Assembly: GCF_900116195.1 (NCBI RefSeq)
Contig: NZ_FOZW01000004.1
Span: forward strand, 1-64,000
DNA: 64,000 bases
Direction of reading: 5' to 3'
Source: Alloyangia pacifica
GTDB taxonomy: Bacteria > Pseudomonadota > Alphaproteobacteria > Rhodobacterales > Rhodobacteraceae
A program made the translations under genes and the position numbers. Below, piece after piece: positions 38,724-48,054 of the stretch (within the stretch, counting starts at the first letter, position 1; each line of letters starts with the position of its first letter). The notes below the pieces were generated by a model. The model did not search any database, was not told the origin of the DNA, and saw only the letters and a program-made list of their open reading frames with translations.

Positions 38724-39284
38724 TCAATCGCGGAAGGCTCCTGCCAACGGCTCGGGCAGGTCGAATTCCTGCAGGACCCGAGCGCGGCCCTCGGAGGACA
38801 TCTTCAGCGCGGTCTTCTCGACGATGCGCTGTAGCCCCTCGGCATCGCGGCCCTCGGCGAAGGGCGAGAAGTACCACTTGAGGAAGGTGAAGCAGATCAC
38901 GTCCTCCAGCGCCTGCACCTCGGCGTCGCGCTTGATCCCCTCCTTGCGCAGCAGCACGCCCACGCGCTCCTGCGTTGCTGCGTCGTAACCTGCCTTTGAC
39001 ATCATCCCGGCGAGGCGCGCGCCGTGGCGGCGACCCTGCTCCTTGCGCCAGGCGAAATAGCCGGGGCGGTCCATCGGGTAGGAATCGCGCGGCAACAGCC
39101 AGCGCTCGACGTGCTGGCCGCGGGCGGCGATCTGCAGCACCTCGGAGGCTTCGGGGAAGAGGCGCGCCAGTTCCCCGCTCATCCGCTCGCCGTAGAGCAG
39201 GGCGGCCGGGCGGCCCTCTTCCTGGTTCGGGTCCTGCGCGTTGGCGGAATCAATCTCCGACAGTACTTCTTCGAGGGCGCTCAT
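38724..39284 (-). CDS. DUF4202 family protein
   Basis: A 186-residue soluble protein. The family core is seen in LEEVLSEIDSANAQDPN, LYGERMSGELARLFPEASEVLQIAARGQHVERW, and DSYPMDRPGYFAWRKEQGRRHGARLAGMM, with conserved His, Arg and Tyr residues suggesting an HD-like helical fold. Function unknown. The ATG overlaps the stop of a 12-codon leader ORF with a good ribosome site, and lacks its own, so it may be translated by coupling. Confidence 0.85.
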   Translation of the reverse strand: MSALEEVLSEIDSANAQDPNQEEGRPAALLYGERMSGELARLFPEASEVLQIAARGQHVERWLLPRDSYPMDRPGYFAWRKEQGRRHGARLAGMMSKAGYDAATQERVGVLLRKEGIKRDAEVQALEDVICFTFLKWYFSPFAEGRDAEGLQRIVEKTALKMSSEGRARVLQEFDLPEPLAGAFRD

Positions 39285-39319
39285 GACCGGACGGCCTTGC
39301 GGCTATGGGGCTGGGGCAT
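39281..39319 (-). CDS. 12-codon ORF translationally coupled to DUF4202
   Basis: The frame encodes MPQPHSRKAVRS. AGGAG lies nine bases before its ATG, and its TGA overlaps the DUF4202 ATG (ATGA). DUF4202 itself has no ribosome site, so ribosomes probably arrive through this peptide. It contains two Arg and one Lys codon but no obvious attenuator structure. It could also simply be an accidental extension. Confidence 0.4.
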   Translation of the reverse strand: MPQPHSRKAVRS

Positions 39320-39537
39320 CGGGCAATTCTCCTGTCGGCTGATCCGGCCAGCGTGGCACGGGCTCGGGTGCCATGCAATCTCCGCCGTGTCTGGCAGTGT
39401 GCGCCGTGCTCGCAGTGCCAGCACCGCAGGCACCTTGGTGGCTGGCGGCAGAGTGACGCGCGGCGCGGCATGGGGTTGCAACCCCGTGCGTTCATCTATC
39501 TCATTGAGCGAGAAACGGATTTTCTCGTGGAGCCGCC
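39320..39537. other. divergent promoter region between DUF4202 and cydDC
   Basis: No gene is seen. No FNR-type TTGAT-N4-ATCAA site is visible here, in contrast to the cydA promoter. TTGAGCGAGAAACGG lies 30 bases before the cydD start. Confidence 0.3.
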
Positions 39538-41226
39538 ATGTCGTCTGCCCCAGTGTCTTCTGCCGCCGAGCCGGAGCTGCAGCGGGCGGAGAGCCTGCTC
39601 GGACCCGACGCGCAGCGGCGATTGTCCCGCGCGGCGCGCCTCTCCGCCATCGCCGCCGCGCTCTGGCTGCCCCAGGCCGCCGCGCTGGCCTGGGGGATCG
39701 CGGGCTGGGCCGAGGACGCGCCGCTCTCGCGGACCCTGTGGATGGCGCTCGTCTTCGCGCTGCTCGGGCTGCTGCGCGCCCAGGGTGACGCCCTCGCGTC
39801 GCGGCTGGCCTACCGCGCCGCGGATCAGGTGCTGCACGCCCAGAGACAGGCCCTGCTGGATCGCGAAGCGCTGCGCCTCGGGGGAGCCTCCTCCGGCGCT
39901 CTTTCGGCGCTGCTGACCGAGAAGCTGGCGGTGCTCGGGCCATGGATCACCCGCTACCGCCCGGCCATGGCGCGGGCGCGTCTGCTGCCACTGCTCTACC
40001 TTGCCGTCATCCTGACGATCTCCTGGGCCGCGGGATTGGTGTTGCTCGTCGCCGGCCCGCTGATCCCGGTGTTCATGGCGCTGGTGGGAATGGCGGCGAA
40101 GGATGCCAGCCAGAAGCAGATGGTCGAGGTGGGGGCGATGAACACGCTGCTCATCGACCGCATCTCGGCGCTGCCGGACCTTTTGTTGCTGAACGCCGCA
40201 GCGGCGTCGCGCGCCGAGTTCGCGGCCCGCGCCGAGGGCCTGCGCGAGCGGACCATGGCGGTGCTGCGCGTGGCGTTCCTGTCCTCGACGGTGCTCGAGC
40301 TCTTCTCGGCGCTCGGGGTGGCGATGGTGGCGGTCTACGTCGGCTTCTCTTTGCTGGGTGAAATCACCATCGGCACGTGGGGCCTTTTCGGGCCGGGACT
40401 GACGCTGTTTCAGGGGATTTTCCTGCTGTTGCTGGCCCCCGATTTCTTTCAGCCGCTGCGCGATCTCGCTGCAGCCTGGCACGACAGGGCCGCGGCCGAG
40501 GCGGTGGCAGAGGAACTGGGCGACCTCCGTCAGGACCGCTTGGTTCCGGTGCTGGGGCAGGGCGGTGACGCCCCGCCCTTGCCCGGTCCAGCCGCGATCT
40601 CGTTGCGCGGGGTGTCAGTGAGGCGAGGCGAGCAGGTGGTGACTCTGCCCGACATCGAGATCTCGCCCGGCGAGTCGCTGGCCCTGCGCGGCGCGAGCGG
40701 CGTGGGAAAGTCTACCGCGCTCGACGTGGTGGCGGGGCTTCTCGTCTCGGAGACGGGACAGACACGGGTCGCGGGCCACGCTCTGGTTGATGACACCGCA
40801 GACGCGTGGCGCGCCCGCATCGCCTATATCCCGCAGGAGGTGCATATCCCCGACATGACCCTGCGGACCTTCCTCACCGGAGATTCCACGAGCGAGGTCC
40901 CGCCAGAAGCCCTGCACAGGGCCCGGGCCACGCGCATTGTCGCCGCCCTGCCCGAAGGGCTGGAGACGGTACTTGGCGAAAGCGGGGCCGGGGTCTCCGG
41001 AGGCGAGGCCCGCCGCCTGCTGCTGGCGCGGGCGCTGATCCGGGGGGCCGACGTGATCCTTGCCGATGAGCCCACCGCCGATCTCGACGCCACCACCGGG
41101 GCCGCGATCATAGAGGTTCTGCAAGGGCTCTGCGCCGAGGGCCGCACGGTGGTCGTCGCCACCCATGATCCGGCATTGGCTGCGGCCATGGGACGCGCGC
41201 TCGACCTGGAGGCCGCGCAATGCTGA
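39538..41226 (+). CDS. cydD: thiol reductant ABC exporter subunit CydD
   Basis: A 562-residue half-transporter with six membrane helices (about 30-315) and a C-terminal ATPase. Walker A is GASGVGKSTAL, the signature SGGEARRLLLARALI, Walker B VILADEPTADLD and the switch His is in VVATHDPAL. CydDC exports or handles cysteine/glutathione and heme for assembly of cytochrome bd. The gene overlaps cydC by seven bases and lies upstream of cydABX. Confidence 0.93.
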   Translation: MSSAPVSSAAEPELQRAESLLGPDAQRRLSRAARLSAIAAALWLPQAAALAWGIAGWAEDAPLSRTLWMALVFALLGLLRAQGDALASRLAYRAADQVLHAQRQALLDREALRLGGASSGALSALLTEKLAVLGPWITRYRPAMARARLLPLLYLAVILTISWAAGLVLLVAGPLIPVFMALVGMAAKDASQKQMVEVGAMNTLLIDRISALPDLLLLNAAAASRAEFAARAEGLRERTMAVLRVAFLSSTVLELFSALGVAMVAVYVGFSLLGEITIGTWGLFGPGLTLFQGIFLLLLAPDFFQPLRDLAAAWHDRAAAEAVAEELGDLRQDRLVPVLGQGGDAPPLPGPAAISLRGVSVRRGEQVVTLPDIEISPGESLALRGASGVGKSTALDVVAGLLVSETGQTRVAGHALVDDTADAWRARIAYIPQEVHIPDMTLRTFLTGDSTSEVPPEALHRARATRIVAALPEGLETVLGESGAGVSGGEARRLLLARALIRGADVILADEPTADLDATTGAAIIEVLQGLCAEGRTVVVATHDPALAAAMGRALDLEAAQC

Positions 41227-42893
41227 AGCTCTGGCAGGTCCTGCGCCTCTTGTGGCGCGCCCATCCCGCCGCCATGTGGCGCGGTGCGCTTCTGGCAGTG
41301 CTGGTGCTGCTGATGGGCGCGGCGCTGCTCGGCCTCTCCGGCTGGTTCATCACCGCGACCGGGCTGGCGGGCATCGCCGGTGTGGGCATCGCCTTTGACG
41401 TCTTCCGCCCCAGCGCCGGAGTGCGCGGGCTGGCGCTCGGACGGGCGGCGGCGCGGTATGGCGAGCGGCTGCTCACCCATGACGCCACGCTGCGCGCGCT
41501 GGCGGCGCTGCGGGTCACCCTGCTGGCGCGGCTCGAACGCTTCCCCGTCGCCGAACTCCGGCGCCTGCGCGGCGCCTCTGCACTGACCCGGATCACCGCC
41601 GACGTGGACGCGCTCGACGGTGTGGTGTTGCGGCTGGCGCTGCCCATCTCCGCCGCGCTGCTGACCCATGCGGCGGTCTTCCTCGGCCTCTGGGCCCTGA
41701 CTTCACATGCGGTCGCGATCTCGGTCGCGGCGGGATATCTTCTGGGCGGCGGTCTCGTGCTGTGGCGGGTCGGGCGGGCAACGCTCGGCCTCTCGGCGCG
41801 GGCCGAGAGCGCCACGCAGGATCTGCGCCGCCGGGCGATCGGCCTGTTCCGAGGCCGCCGCGAGGCGATCCTGCAGGGCGCGCTGCCGCGCTGGCGCGCC
41901 GGGCTGGATGCGACCGAGGCCGAGGCGCGCGCGGCGATGGATGAGCTTGACCGGATCGACAGCGGCGCGGGCATGGCATTGAGCACCATCATCACGCTGA
42001 TCGTGGCCGGGGTCTTCGCGCTGGCCGGATGGCTGGTGGTCGAGGCAGACCTCGACCCGGCGCTGGGGGCCATCGGCGTCTTCGTGGCGCTGGCGCTTGG
42101 CGAAACGCTGCTGCCCCTGCGCCGCGGCATGGCCGAGATCGGACGGATGCGCGATGCGGCCGGTCGGGTGCTGGCCGAGCCGCCCGCACGGAACCTCAAG
42201 CGCCTGTCGGAGTCCTCGCCTGCGGTGGTCCCGGGGAAGGCGGTGCTGGAACTGCGCCACCTGTCGCTCGCGCGGCCCGGCTGGTCGCGCCTGCTGCTGC
42301 ATGACCTGTCGTTTGCCCTCGCGCCAGGAGAGACGCTTGCCCTGCGCGGCGCCTCGGGTCTCGGAAAGTCGACCCTGCTCGACGTGATCGCGGGGCTGGA
42401 GCCGGTGACCGCGGGAGAAGTGTCGCTGCTCGACAGGCCGCTGGCGACATGGCCGGAGACCGATTTGCGCGAAGTGCTGACCCTTGTGCCGCAGCGCGCG
42501 GCGCTTGTCTCCGGCACGGTGCTGGAGAACCTCGCGCTGGCCCGCCCCGGGCTGACCGAGGCCGAGGCGGTCGCCGCGCTGGAGGCGGTGCACCTGGCGC
42601 AAACCGTCGGTGCGCGGGGTGGCCTGAGTTCACCTTTGGGTGAGGGCGGGGCCGGGCTGTCGGGCGGACAGGCACGGCGGCTGGTGCTGGCACGGGCGCT
42701 GCTTCGGCGACCAAAGATGTTGCTGCTGGACGAGCCGACCGAGGGTCTGGATGCCGAGACCGCAAGGGAAGTTCTTGCTGGAATTAGAAAATTCCTTCCG
42801 GACGCCGCGATTGTCACCGCGTCTCATCGCGCCGCAGAGCTGGAGGCGGCCGATCAGGTGATCGACCTCAAAAGCTATATCCCTGAATCATGA
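41220..42893 (+). CDS. cydC: thiol reductant ABC exporter subunit CydC
   Basis: A 557-residue half-transporter, partner of CydD. Membrane helices occupy about 15-300; the N-terminal LSGWFITATGLAG is typical of CydC. The ATPase has GASGLGKSTLLD, signature LSGGQARRLVLARALL and Walker B MLLLDEPTEGLD. The switch His is in TASHRAAEL. Its ATG overlaps the end of cydD. Confidence 0.93.
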   Translation: MLKLWQVLRLLWRAHPAAMWRGALLAVLVLLMGAALLGLSGWFITATGLAGIAGVGIAFDVFRPSAGVRGLALGRAAARYGERLLTHDATLRALAALRVTLLARLERFPVAELRRLRGASALTRITADVDALDGVVLRLALPISAALLTHAAVFLGLWALTSHAVAISVAAGYLLGGGLVLWRVGRATLGLSARAESATQDLRRRAIGLFRGRREAILQGALPRWRAGLDATEAEARAAMDELDRIDSGAGMALSTIITLIVAGVFALAGWLVVEADLDPALGAIGVFVALALGETLLPLRRGMAEIGRMRDAAGRVLAEPPARNLKRLSESSPAVVPGKAVLELRHLSLARPGWSRLLLHDLSFALAPGETLALRGASGLGKSTLLDVIAGLEPVTAGEVSLLDRPLATWPETDLREVLTLVPQRAALVSGTVLENLALARPGLTEAEAVAALEAVHLAQTVGARGGLSSPLGEGGAGLSGGQARRLVLARALLRRPKMLLLDEPTEGLDAETAREVLAGIRKFLPDAAIVTASHRAAELEAADQVIDLKSYIPES

Positions 42894-42897
42894 TGAC

Positions 42898-42911
42898 TTG
42901 ATGCAGATCAA
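42898..42911 (+). promoter_or_regulatory. FNR/FnrL binding site upstream of cydABX
   Basis: TTGATGCAGATCAA matches the FNR consensus TTGAT-N4-ATCAA exactly. It starts five bases after the cydC stop and about 134 bases before the cydA start, so cydABX has its own promoter. In this group FnrL activates genes for low-oxygen respiration. Confidence 0.88.
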
Positions 42912-43044
42912 ACCGCTGTCACACTGCCGGGGTGTAGCAGGGCATCTGAAAGGTGTCGCACGGTAACAAGTATCCGCCCACCTCGACTTTTTGAATTGTG
43001 ACCCGGGCTCCTCCCCCCGGGCACATGGACTGAGGAGTACTGAC

Positions 43045-44658
43045 ATGGAGCTCGATGTTGTCGAGCTGTCGCGTTTGCAGTTTGCGATGACGGCGCTGTA
43101 TCACTTCCTCTTCGTGCCGCTGACGCTGGGTCTTTCGATCCTCGTGGCGATCATGGAGACGGTCTACGTGATGACCGGGCGCCCGATCTGGCGACAGATG
43201 ACGAAATTCTGGGGTACGCTGTTCGGGATCAACTTCGTTCTCGGCGTGGCCACGGGGATCACCATGGAATTCCAGTTCGGCATGAACTGGAGCTATTACA
43301 GCCACTACGTCGGCGACATCTTCGGCGCGCCGCTGGCGGTCGAGGGGCTGATGGCATTCTTCCTCGAGGCGACCTTCGTCGGCCTGTTCTTCTTCGGCTG
43401 GGACAGGCTCTCGCGCGTGGCGCATTGCATCGTCGCCTGGTTGGTGGCGATCGGCTCGAACTTCTCGGCGCTGTGGATCCTCATCGCCAACGGCTGGATG
43501 GTCAATCCGGTCGGCGCCGAGTTCAACCCCGAGACCATGCGCATGGAGATGACCAACTTCTTCGAGGTGGTCTTCAACGAGGTCGCGCAGGCGAAATTCG
43601 TGCACACCGTCTCGGCGGGCTACATCACCGCCTCGATCTTCGTGCTTGGCGTCTCGGCATGGTACATGCTGAAGGGCCGCCACGTGGAGCTGGCGCGCCG
43701 GTCGATCTCGGTCGCCGCCTCCTTCGGCCTCGCCGCCTCGCTGTCCGTCGTCGTGCTTGGCGACGAGTCGGGCTATTCGGCCAGCCACACCCAGAAGATG
43801 AAGCTCGCCGCCATCGAGGCGATGTGGGAGACCGAACCCGCGCCCGCGCATTTCACCCTGATCGGTTTTCCCGACCAGGAAGCGCGCGAGACCCATTACG
43901 CGGTGCATATCCCCTGGGTCATGGGGCTGATCGGGACGCGCTCGCTGACCCAGGAAATCCCCGGCATCAGCGAGCTGGTCGAGGAATCCGAGGCGCGCAT
44001 CCGCTCGGGCATCATCGCCTATGACGAGCTGATGACCATCCGGGCCGAGCGTGACGCCACCCCTGCGGAGGTGCGCGCGAGCTTCGAACAGCATTCGGCT
44101 GACCTTGGCTACGCGCTGCTGCTGAAGCGCTACGTGGATGACCCGCGCGAGGCGACCGAAGAGCAGATCAAGATGGCCGCCGATGACACCATTCCGGGCG
44201 TTGCGCCGCTGTTCTGGTCGTTCCGCATCATGGTCGCGCTCGGCTTCTCGTTCATCGCGCTCACCGGGCTCTTCTTCGTGCTCAGCAACTTCCGGCGCGG
44301 GGCCTACCCACGCTGGGCGCTGATGCTGGCCGTCGCCTGGATCCCGCTGCCCTGGATCGCCGCCGAGATGGGCTGGATCGTCGCCGAGTTCGGCCGCCAA
44401 CCCTGGACGGTGGACGGCATCCTGCCGACGGCCCTCTCGGCCTCGCACCTGAGCGTCGGCGATCTGCTGTTCACCCTTGCGGGCTTCGCGATTTTCTACA
44501 CCGTGCTCTTCATCGTCGAGATGGGCCTGATGCTGAAATACATCCGCAAGGGCCCGCAGGAGGATGTCGAGGAAACCGAGAAATGGATGCAGCGGCACGA
44601 GCACCGGCTGCGCACCCATGACGGCAAGGGTCCCTTTGCCGATGTGCCTGCGGAGTAA
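43045..44658 (+). CDS. cydA: cytochrome bd ubiquinol oxidase subunit I
   Basis: A 537-residue membrane oxidase subunit that carries hemes b558, b595 and d. Heme ligands by position are His20 (ALYHFLF), His187 (KFVHTVSAG) and Met396 (FRIMVALG). The quinol-binding GWIVAEFGRQPW is present. Its length and the segment LLKRYVDDPREATEEQIK agree with the E. coli-like long Q-loop type. GAGGAG lies before ATG 43045. Regulated by the FNR site upstream, so likely used at low oxygen. Confidence 0.96.
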   Translation: MELDVVELSRLQFAMTALYHFLFVPLTLGLSILVAIMETVYVMTGRPIWRQMTKFWGTLFGINFVLGVATGITMEFQFGMNWSYYSHYVGDIFGAPLAVEGLMAFFLEATFVGLFFFGWDRLSRVAHCIVAWLVAIGSNFSALWILIANGWMVNPVGAEFNPETMRMEMTNFFEVVFNEVAQAKFVHTVSAGYITASIFVLGVSAWYMLKGRHVELARRSISVAASFGLAASLSVVVLGDESGYSASHTQKMKLAAIEAMWETEPAPAHFTLIGFPDQEARETHYAVHIPWVMGLIGTRSLTQEIPGISELVEESEARIRSGIIAYDELMTIRAERDATPAEVRASFEQHSADLGYALLLKRYVDDPREATEEQIKMAADDTIPGVAPLFWSFRIMVALGFSFIALTGLFFVLSNFRRGAYPRWALMLAVAWIPLPWIAAEMGWIVAEFGRQPWTVDGILPTALSASHLSVGDLLFTLAGFAIFYTVLFIVEMGLMLKYIRKGPQEDVEETEKWMQRHEHRLRTHDGKGPFADVPAE

Positions 44659-44663
44659 CCGTC

Positions 44664-45824
44664 ATGATTTTGCATGATCTTATCAGTTTCGAAGTCCTCC
44701 GCCTGATCTGGTGGGCGCTGCTCGGCGTGCTGCTGATCGGCTTTGCCCTCACCGACGGTTTCGACATGGGGGTCGGCGCGCTTCTGCCCTTCGTCGGGCA
44801 GACCGATGTCGAGCGCCGCGTGGTCATCAACACCATCGGTCCGGTCTGGGAGGGCAACCAGGTCTGGTTCATCCTCGGCGGCGGCGCGATCTTCGCCGCA
44901 TGGCCGCCGCTCTACGCGGTCAGCTTCTCGGGCTTCTACCTCGCGATGTTCGCCATCCTCGCGGCGCTGATCCTGCGCCCGGTGGGCTTCAAATACCGCT
45001 CCAAGCGCGAGAGCGCCAAGTGGCGGAGCAGCTGGGACTGGGCGCTCTTTGTCGGCGGTGCGGCACCGGCGCTGCTCTTTGGCGTGGCGGTGGGCAACGT
45101 GCTTCTGGGCGTGCCCTTCCATCTGACCGAGGACCTGATGCCGATGTATGACGGCAGCTTCTATGGAAAGTTCCTCGGGCTGCTGCGCCCCTTCGCGCTG
45201 CTCTGCGGGGTGGTGTCGCTGTCGATGCTGATCATGCACGGCGCGGCATGGCTGTCGGTGAAGACCAAGGGCATGGTCGCCTTCCGCGCGCAGCGCATCG
45301 GCACCGTCGCCGGCATGGTCGCCGCCGGGGGGTATGCGCTGGCGGGGCTGTGGCTGGCCTTCGGCATCGACGGCTTCCACATCACCTCGGAGATCGTCAA
45401 GGACGGCCCCTCCAACCCGCTCTTCAAGGAGGTGGCGCACGAGGGCTCTTGGCTGATCGCCTATACCGAGCGCCCGTGGATCCTGATCGCGCCGATCCTC
45501 GGCTTCGCCGGCATGTTCATGGCCGTGCGCGGCCTGCGCGAGGGCTTCGAGGTCTCGACCTTCCTCTGGTCGAAACTGGCGATCCTCGGGGTCATCTCCA
45601 GCGTCGGGCTGACCATGTTCCCCTTCATCCTGCCCTCGACCGTCGATCCGCGCAGCTCGCTCACCGTCTGGGACAGCTCGTCCTCGCACCTGACACTTTT
45701 CGTGATGCTGGTGGCAGCGGTGATCTTCATGCCGATCATCCTGGCCTACACGGCCTGGGTCTACAAAGTGCTCTGGGGCAAGGTCACCGAGGAAGACGTG
45801 ACCAGCTCGCACAGCGCCTACTGA
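44664..45824 (+). CDS. cydB: cytochrome bd ubiquinol oxidase subunit II
   Basis: A 386-residue membrane subunit with about eight to nine helices. The family start LRLIWWALLGVLLIGFALTDGFDMGVG is clear, as are NTIGPVWEGNQVWFILGGGAIFAAWP and the C-terminal IFMPIILAYTAWVYKVLWGKV. It starts five bases after cydA and precedes cydX. Confidence 0.97.
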   Translation: MILHDLISFEVLRLIWWALLGVLLIGFALTDGFDMGVGALLPFVGQTDVERRVVINTIGPVWEGNQVWFILGGGAIFAAWPPLYAVSFSGFYLAMFAILAALILRPVGFKYRSKRESAKWRSSWDWALFVGGAAPALLFGVAVGNVLLGVPFHLTEDLMPMYDGSFYGKFLGLLRPFALLCGVVSLSMLIMHGAAWLSVKTKGMVAFRAQRIGTVAGMVAAGGYALAGLWLAFGIDGFHITSEIVKDGPSNPLFKEVAHEGSWLIAYTERPWILIAPILGFAGMFMAVRGLREGFEVSTFLWSKLAILGVISSVGLTMFPFILPSTVDPRSSLTVWDSSSSHLTLFVMLVAAVIFMPIILAYTAWVYKVLWGKVTEEDVTSSHSAY

Positions 45825-45840
45825 GATAAGGAGAGAACTG

Positions 45841-45963
45841 ATGTGGTATTTCGCCTGGATCCTCGGCCTGCCGCTGGCGGCGCTCTTCGCGGTGATGAAC
45901 GCGATGTGGCTCGAACTGCGCGAGGACGCGCGCATGGTGGCCGAATCCGAAGACGACAGCTGA
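45841..45963 (+). CDS. cydX: cytochrome bd small subunit CydX
   Basis: A 40-residue single-helix protein, MWYFAWILGLPLAALFAV at the start, then an acidic tail ending SEDDS. The W-Y/F-AWILG start and the (M/L)NAMWLE segment are characteristic of CydX/CbdX, which stabilises cytochrome bd. AAGGAGAG lies nine bases before the ATG, 16 bases after the cydB stop. Confidence 0.95.
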   Translation: MWYFAWILGLPLAALFAVMNAMWLELREDARMVAESEDDS

Positions 45964-45983
45964 AGGTCACCGACCTCTCGCGC

Positions 45984-46009
45984 AAGGGCGGCTCATGGGC
46001 CGCCCTTTT
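45984..46009 (+). terminator. terminator of cydABX
   Basis: Arms AAGGGCGGC (45984-45992) and GCCGCCCTT (45999-46007) form a 9-bp stem with a 6-base loop, continuing into TTTT. It lies about 20 bases after the cydX stop. Confidence 0.9.
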
Positions 46010-46097
46010 CGTTTTGCTGCGGTTCATTGCCTGTTGTCACATCCGGGTTACATTTCACATGTAGCAGGCTCGGGTTTCCCAACAGGTATCCTATTGA

Positions 46098-46550
46098 ATG
46101 CCCTCACTCGGTGAGCAAATCGCTGCCCTTCCCATGCAATGGGACAAGACTGGAAAACTCCGGGTGCTCATGGTGACATCGCGCGATACCGGGCGCTGGG
46201 TGATGCCCAAGGGCTGGGAGATGGACGGCAAGAAACCCTGGGCCGCTGCCGAGATCGAGGCGCTGGAAGAGGCCGGCGCCAAGGGGCACGTGGGCCGCAA
46301 GGAGATCGGCATCTACCACTATCCCAAGCGCCTCGAGGATGGCGCCGAACTGCGCTGCCGCGTCCGCGTCTATCCGATGATCGTCGAAAAGCTCTCGCGC
46401 GACTGGAAAGAGCGCAAGCAGCGCAAGCGCAAGTGGTTCACCCCGAAGGCGGCGGCGAAGCGGGTGGACGAGCCCGAACTCTCCGATCTGCTGATGACGC
46501 TCTGTGACGCGCCGCACGAGATGCCGCTCATCTCGGCGCTGATGAGCTGA
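46098..46550 (+). CDS. NUDIX hydrolase with a divergent Nudix box
   Basis: A 150-residue protein resembling the alphaproteobacterial DIPP-like NUDIX group (RWVMPKGWEMDGKKPWAAA). In the Nudix box the catalytic E-E pair and final G are kept (ALEEAGAKG), but the usual Arg of REU is Ile (EIEALEE) and the first Glu after Gx5 is Lys, so activity may be altered. The C-terminal part WFTPKAAAKRVDEPEL is common in this group. Substrate unknown (nucleoside or inositol polyphosphates are typical). Confidence 0.82.
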   Translation: MPSLGEQIAALPMQWDKTGKLRVLMVTSRDTGRWVMPKGWEMDGKKPWAAAEIEALEEAGAKGHVGRKEIGIYHYPKRLEDGAELRCRVRVYPMIVEKLSRDWKERKQRKRKWFTPKAAAKRVDEPELSDLLMTLCDAPHEMPLISALMS

Positions 46551-46580
46551 CCCGCCCCAATCAGGCTATTATTTGGATGG

Positions 46581-46606
46581 CACTGCCGGCGCGCACTGCC
46601 GGCGCG
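46581..46606. repeat. 13-bp tandem direct repeat
   Basis: CACTGCCGGCGCG occurs twice in a row between the NUDIX and dtd stop codons. It may arise from slippage. Each copy contains GCCGGC; no terminator T-run follows. Confidence 0.8.
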
Positions 46607-46639
46607 CAATGCTGCCCGCATGGGCCAGGTGCGCGACCC

Positions 46640-47083
46640 TCAGCCCTCGCTGTCCATCCAGATCGTCACCGGACCGTCGTTGATCAGTGCCACCTTCATG
46701 TCGGCACCAAAGCGGCCGGTGGCGGTGGCGATGCCCTGCGCGGCGATGCGTCCGGCGAAATACTCGTAGAGCCGCTCGCCGTCCGCCGGGGCGGCGGCGG
46801 TGGAAAACCCGGGGCGGTTGCCGCGCTGGGTGTCCGCGGCAAGGGTGAACTGGCTGATCACGAGCGCCGCGCCCCCGGTGTCGAGAACCGAGCGGTTCAT
46901 CCGCCCCTCGTCGTCGCGGAAGATGCGCAGCTTGGCGATCTTGGCGGCGAGCTTGTCGGCCTGCGCCTCGGTGTCGCCCTGCATCGCGCAGATCAGGATC
47001 ATCAGACCCGGGCCGATCTCGCCGATCACCGCGCCTTCGACCGTCACGCTGGCCTCCGATACGCGCTGGATCAGCGCCCTCAT
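46640..47083 (-). CDS. dtd: D-aminoacyl-tRNA deacylase
   Basis: A 147-residue homodimeric enzyme that hydrolyses D-aminoacyl-tRNA (and glycyl-tRNA-Ala). It has [17 protein letters not shown] at the start, [20 protein letters not shown] (active-site Ser/Thr region) and GPVTIW near the end. Full length. Its ATG overlaps the stop of the PfkB kinase gene by four bases. Confidence 0.96.
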   Translation of the reverse strand: MRALIQRVSEASVTVEGAVIGEIGPGLMILICAMQGDTEAQADKLAAKIAKLRIFRDDEGRMNRSVLDTGGAALVISQFTLAADTQRGNRPGFSTAAAPADGERLYEYFAGRIAAQGIATATGRFGADMKVALINDGPVTIWMDSEG

Positions 47084-47991
47084 GCGCTCGCCTCCAGCTC
47101 GCGCAGCCAGGGCGGGTTTGCGCCGGCGCGGCTTACGGTCACCGCCGCCGCCTGCGCGCCCAGGGCGACCGCGGGGCGCAGCGCCTCCATGTCGGTCTCG
47201 CGCAGCGCGGCGCGGGTCAGCAGCCCGTCGCGCGCCAGCCCTGCCAGCAGCCCGGCGTTGAACGTGTCACCCGCGCCCACGGTGTCCACCACCTCGGCGC
47301 GAGTCGCTGGCACCTCGATCCGACCGCGGGCGGTGACGGCCAGCGCCCCCTCGGCGCCGCGGGTCTCCAGCACCAGCGCCGTGCCGCCGTCGAGCAGCGC
47401 CTCGGGCGTGGTGCCAAGCCAGGCCATATCCTCGTCCGAGATCTTCACGATGTCGGCCCGCGCCAGCATGGTTGCGAGCCGGGCGCGGTAGCGCGCCTCG
47501 TCCCTGATGAAACCGGGGCGGATGTTGGGGTCGAGCATCACCACCCGTTCGCCCGCCTGCGCGCAGAGTGCCGCATAGGTGTCGCCGCAGGGCTCCACGA
47601 CAAGGCTGATGCCACCGAAGAACAGCGCCGTCGTCTCGTCGCCGAGCGCGGGCAGGTCGGCCTCCGCCAGCATCCGTCCGGCGGTGTTCTCGTCGTAGAA
47701 CGCATAGCGCGCGTGCCCGTCCACCAGCGTCACGAAGGCCAGCGTGGTGGGGCGGTCCGAGCGGGGGGCAGCCGTGAAAGCGACCTGCGAGGCGGTCAGC
47801 GCATCGGCGAGGATCGTGCCGAAGAGATCGGTCGACAGCCCGCCGAAATAGCCCGCCGGTGCTCCCAATCTGCCAAGGGCAATGGCGGTGTTGAACACCG
47901 CGCCGCCGGCCACCGGGGCAAAGGCGGGTTCGCCGCCGGTGCTTGTCCGGGGCAGCATGTCGATCAGCGATTCACCGCAGCACAGGATCAT
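47080..47991 (-). CDS. PfkB-family carbohydrate kinase
   Basis: A 303-residue ribokinase-type kinase. N-terminal [12 protein letters not shown], the pattern [23 protein letters not shown], and the C-terminal active site [19 protein letters not shown] with the catalytic Asp. Resembles fructokinase/2-keto-gluconate-kinase-type enzymes, but the sugar cannot be decided. It overlaps dtd; no transporter or sugar catabolic gene is adjacent. Confidence 0.88.
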   Translation of the reverse strand: MILCCGESLIDMLPRTSTGGEPAFAPVAGGAVFNTAIALGRLGAPAGYFGGLSTDLFGTILADALTASQVAFTAAPRSDRPTTLAFVTLVDGHARYAFYDENTAGRMLAEADLPALGDETTALFFGGISLVVEPCGDTYAALCAQAGERVVMLDPNIRPGFIRDEARYRARLATMLARADIVKISDEDMAWLGTTPEALLDGGTALVLETRGAEGALAVTARGRIEVPATRAEVVDTVGAGDTFNAGLLAGLARDGLLTRAALRETDMEALRPAVALGAQAAAVTVSRAGANPPWLRELEASA

Positions 47992-48054
47992 CTCTCGCTC
48001 CCTCTTCCCTCGAGATGCGTTAGCGCTATACCTAGCCCGCCGGGCAGGGGGCGC

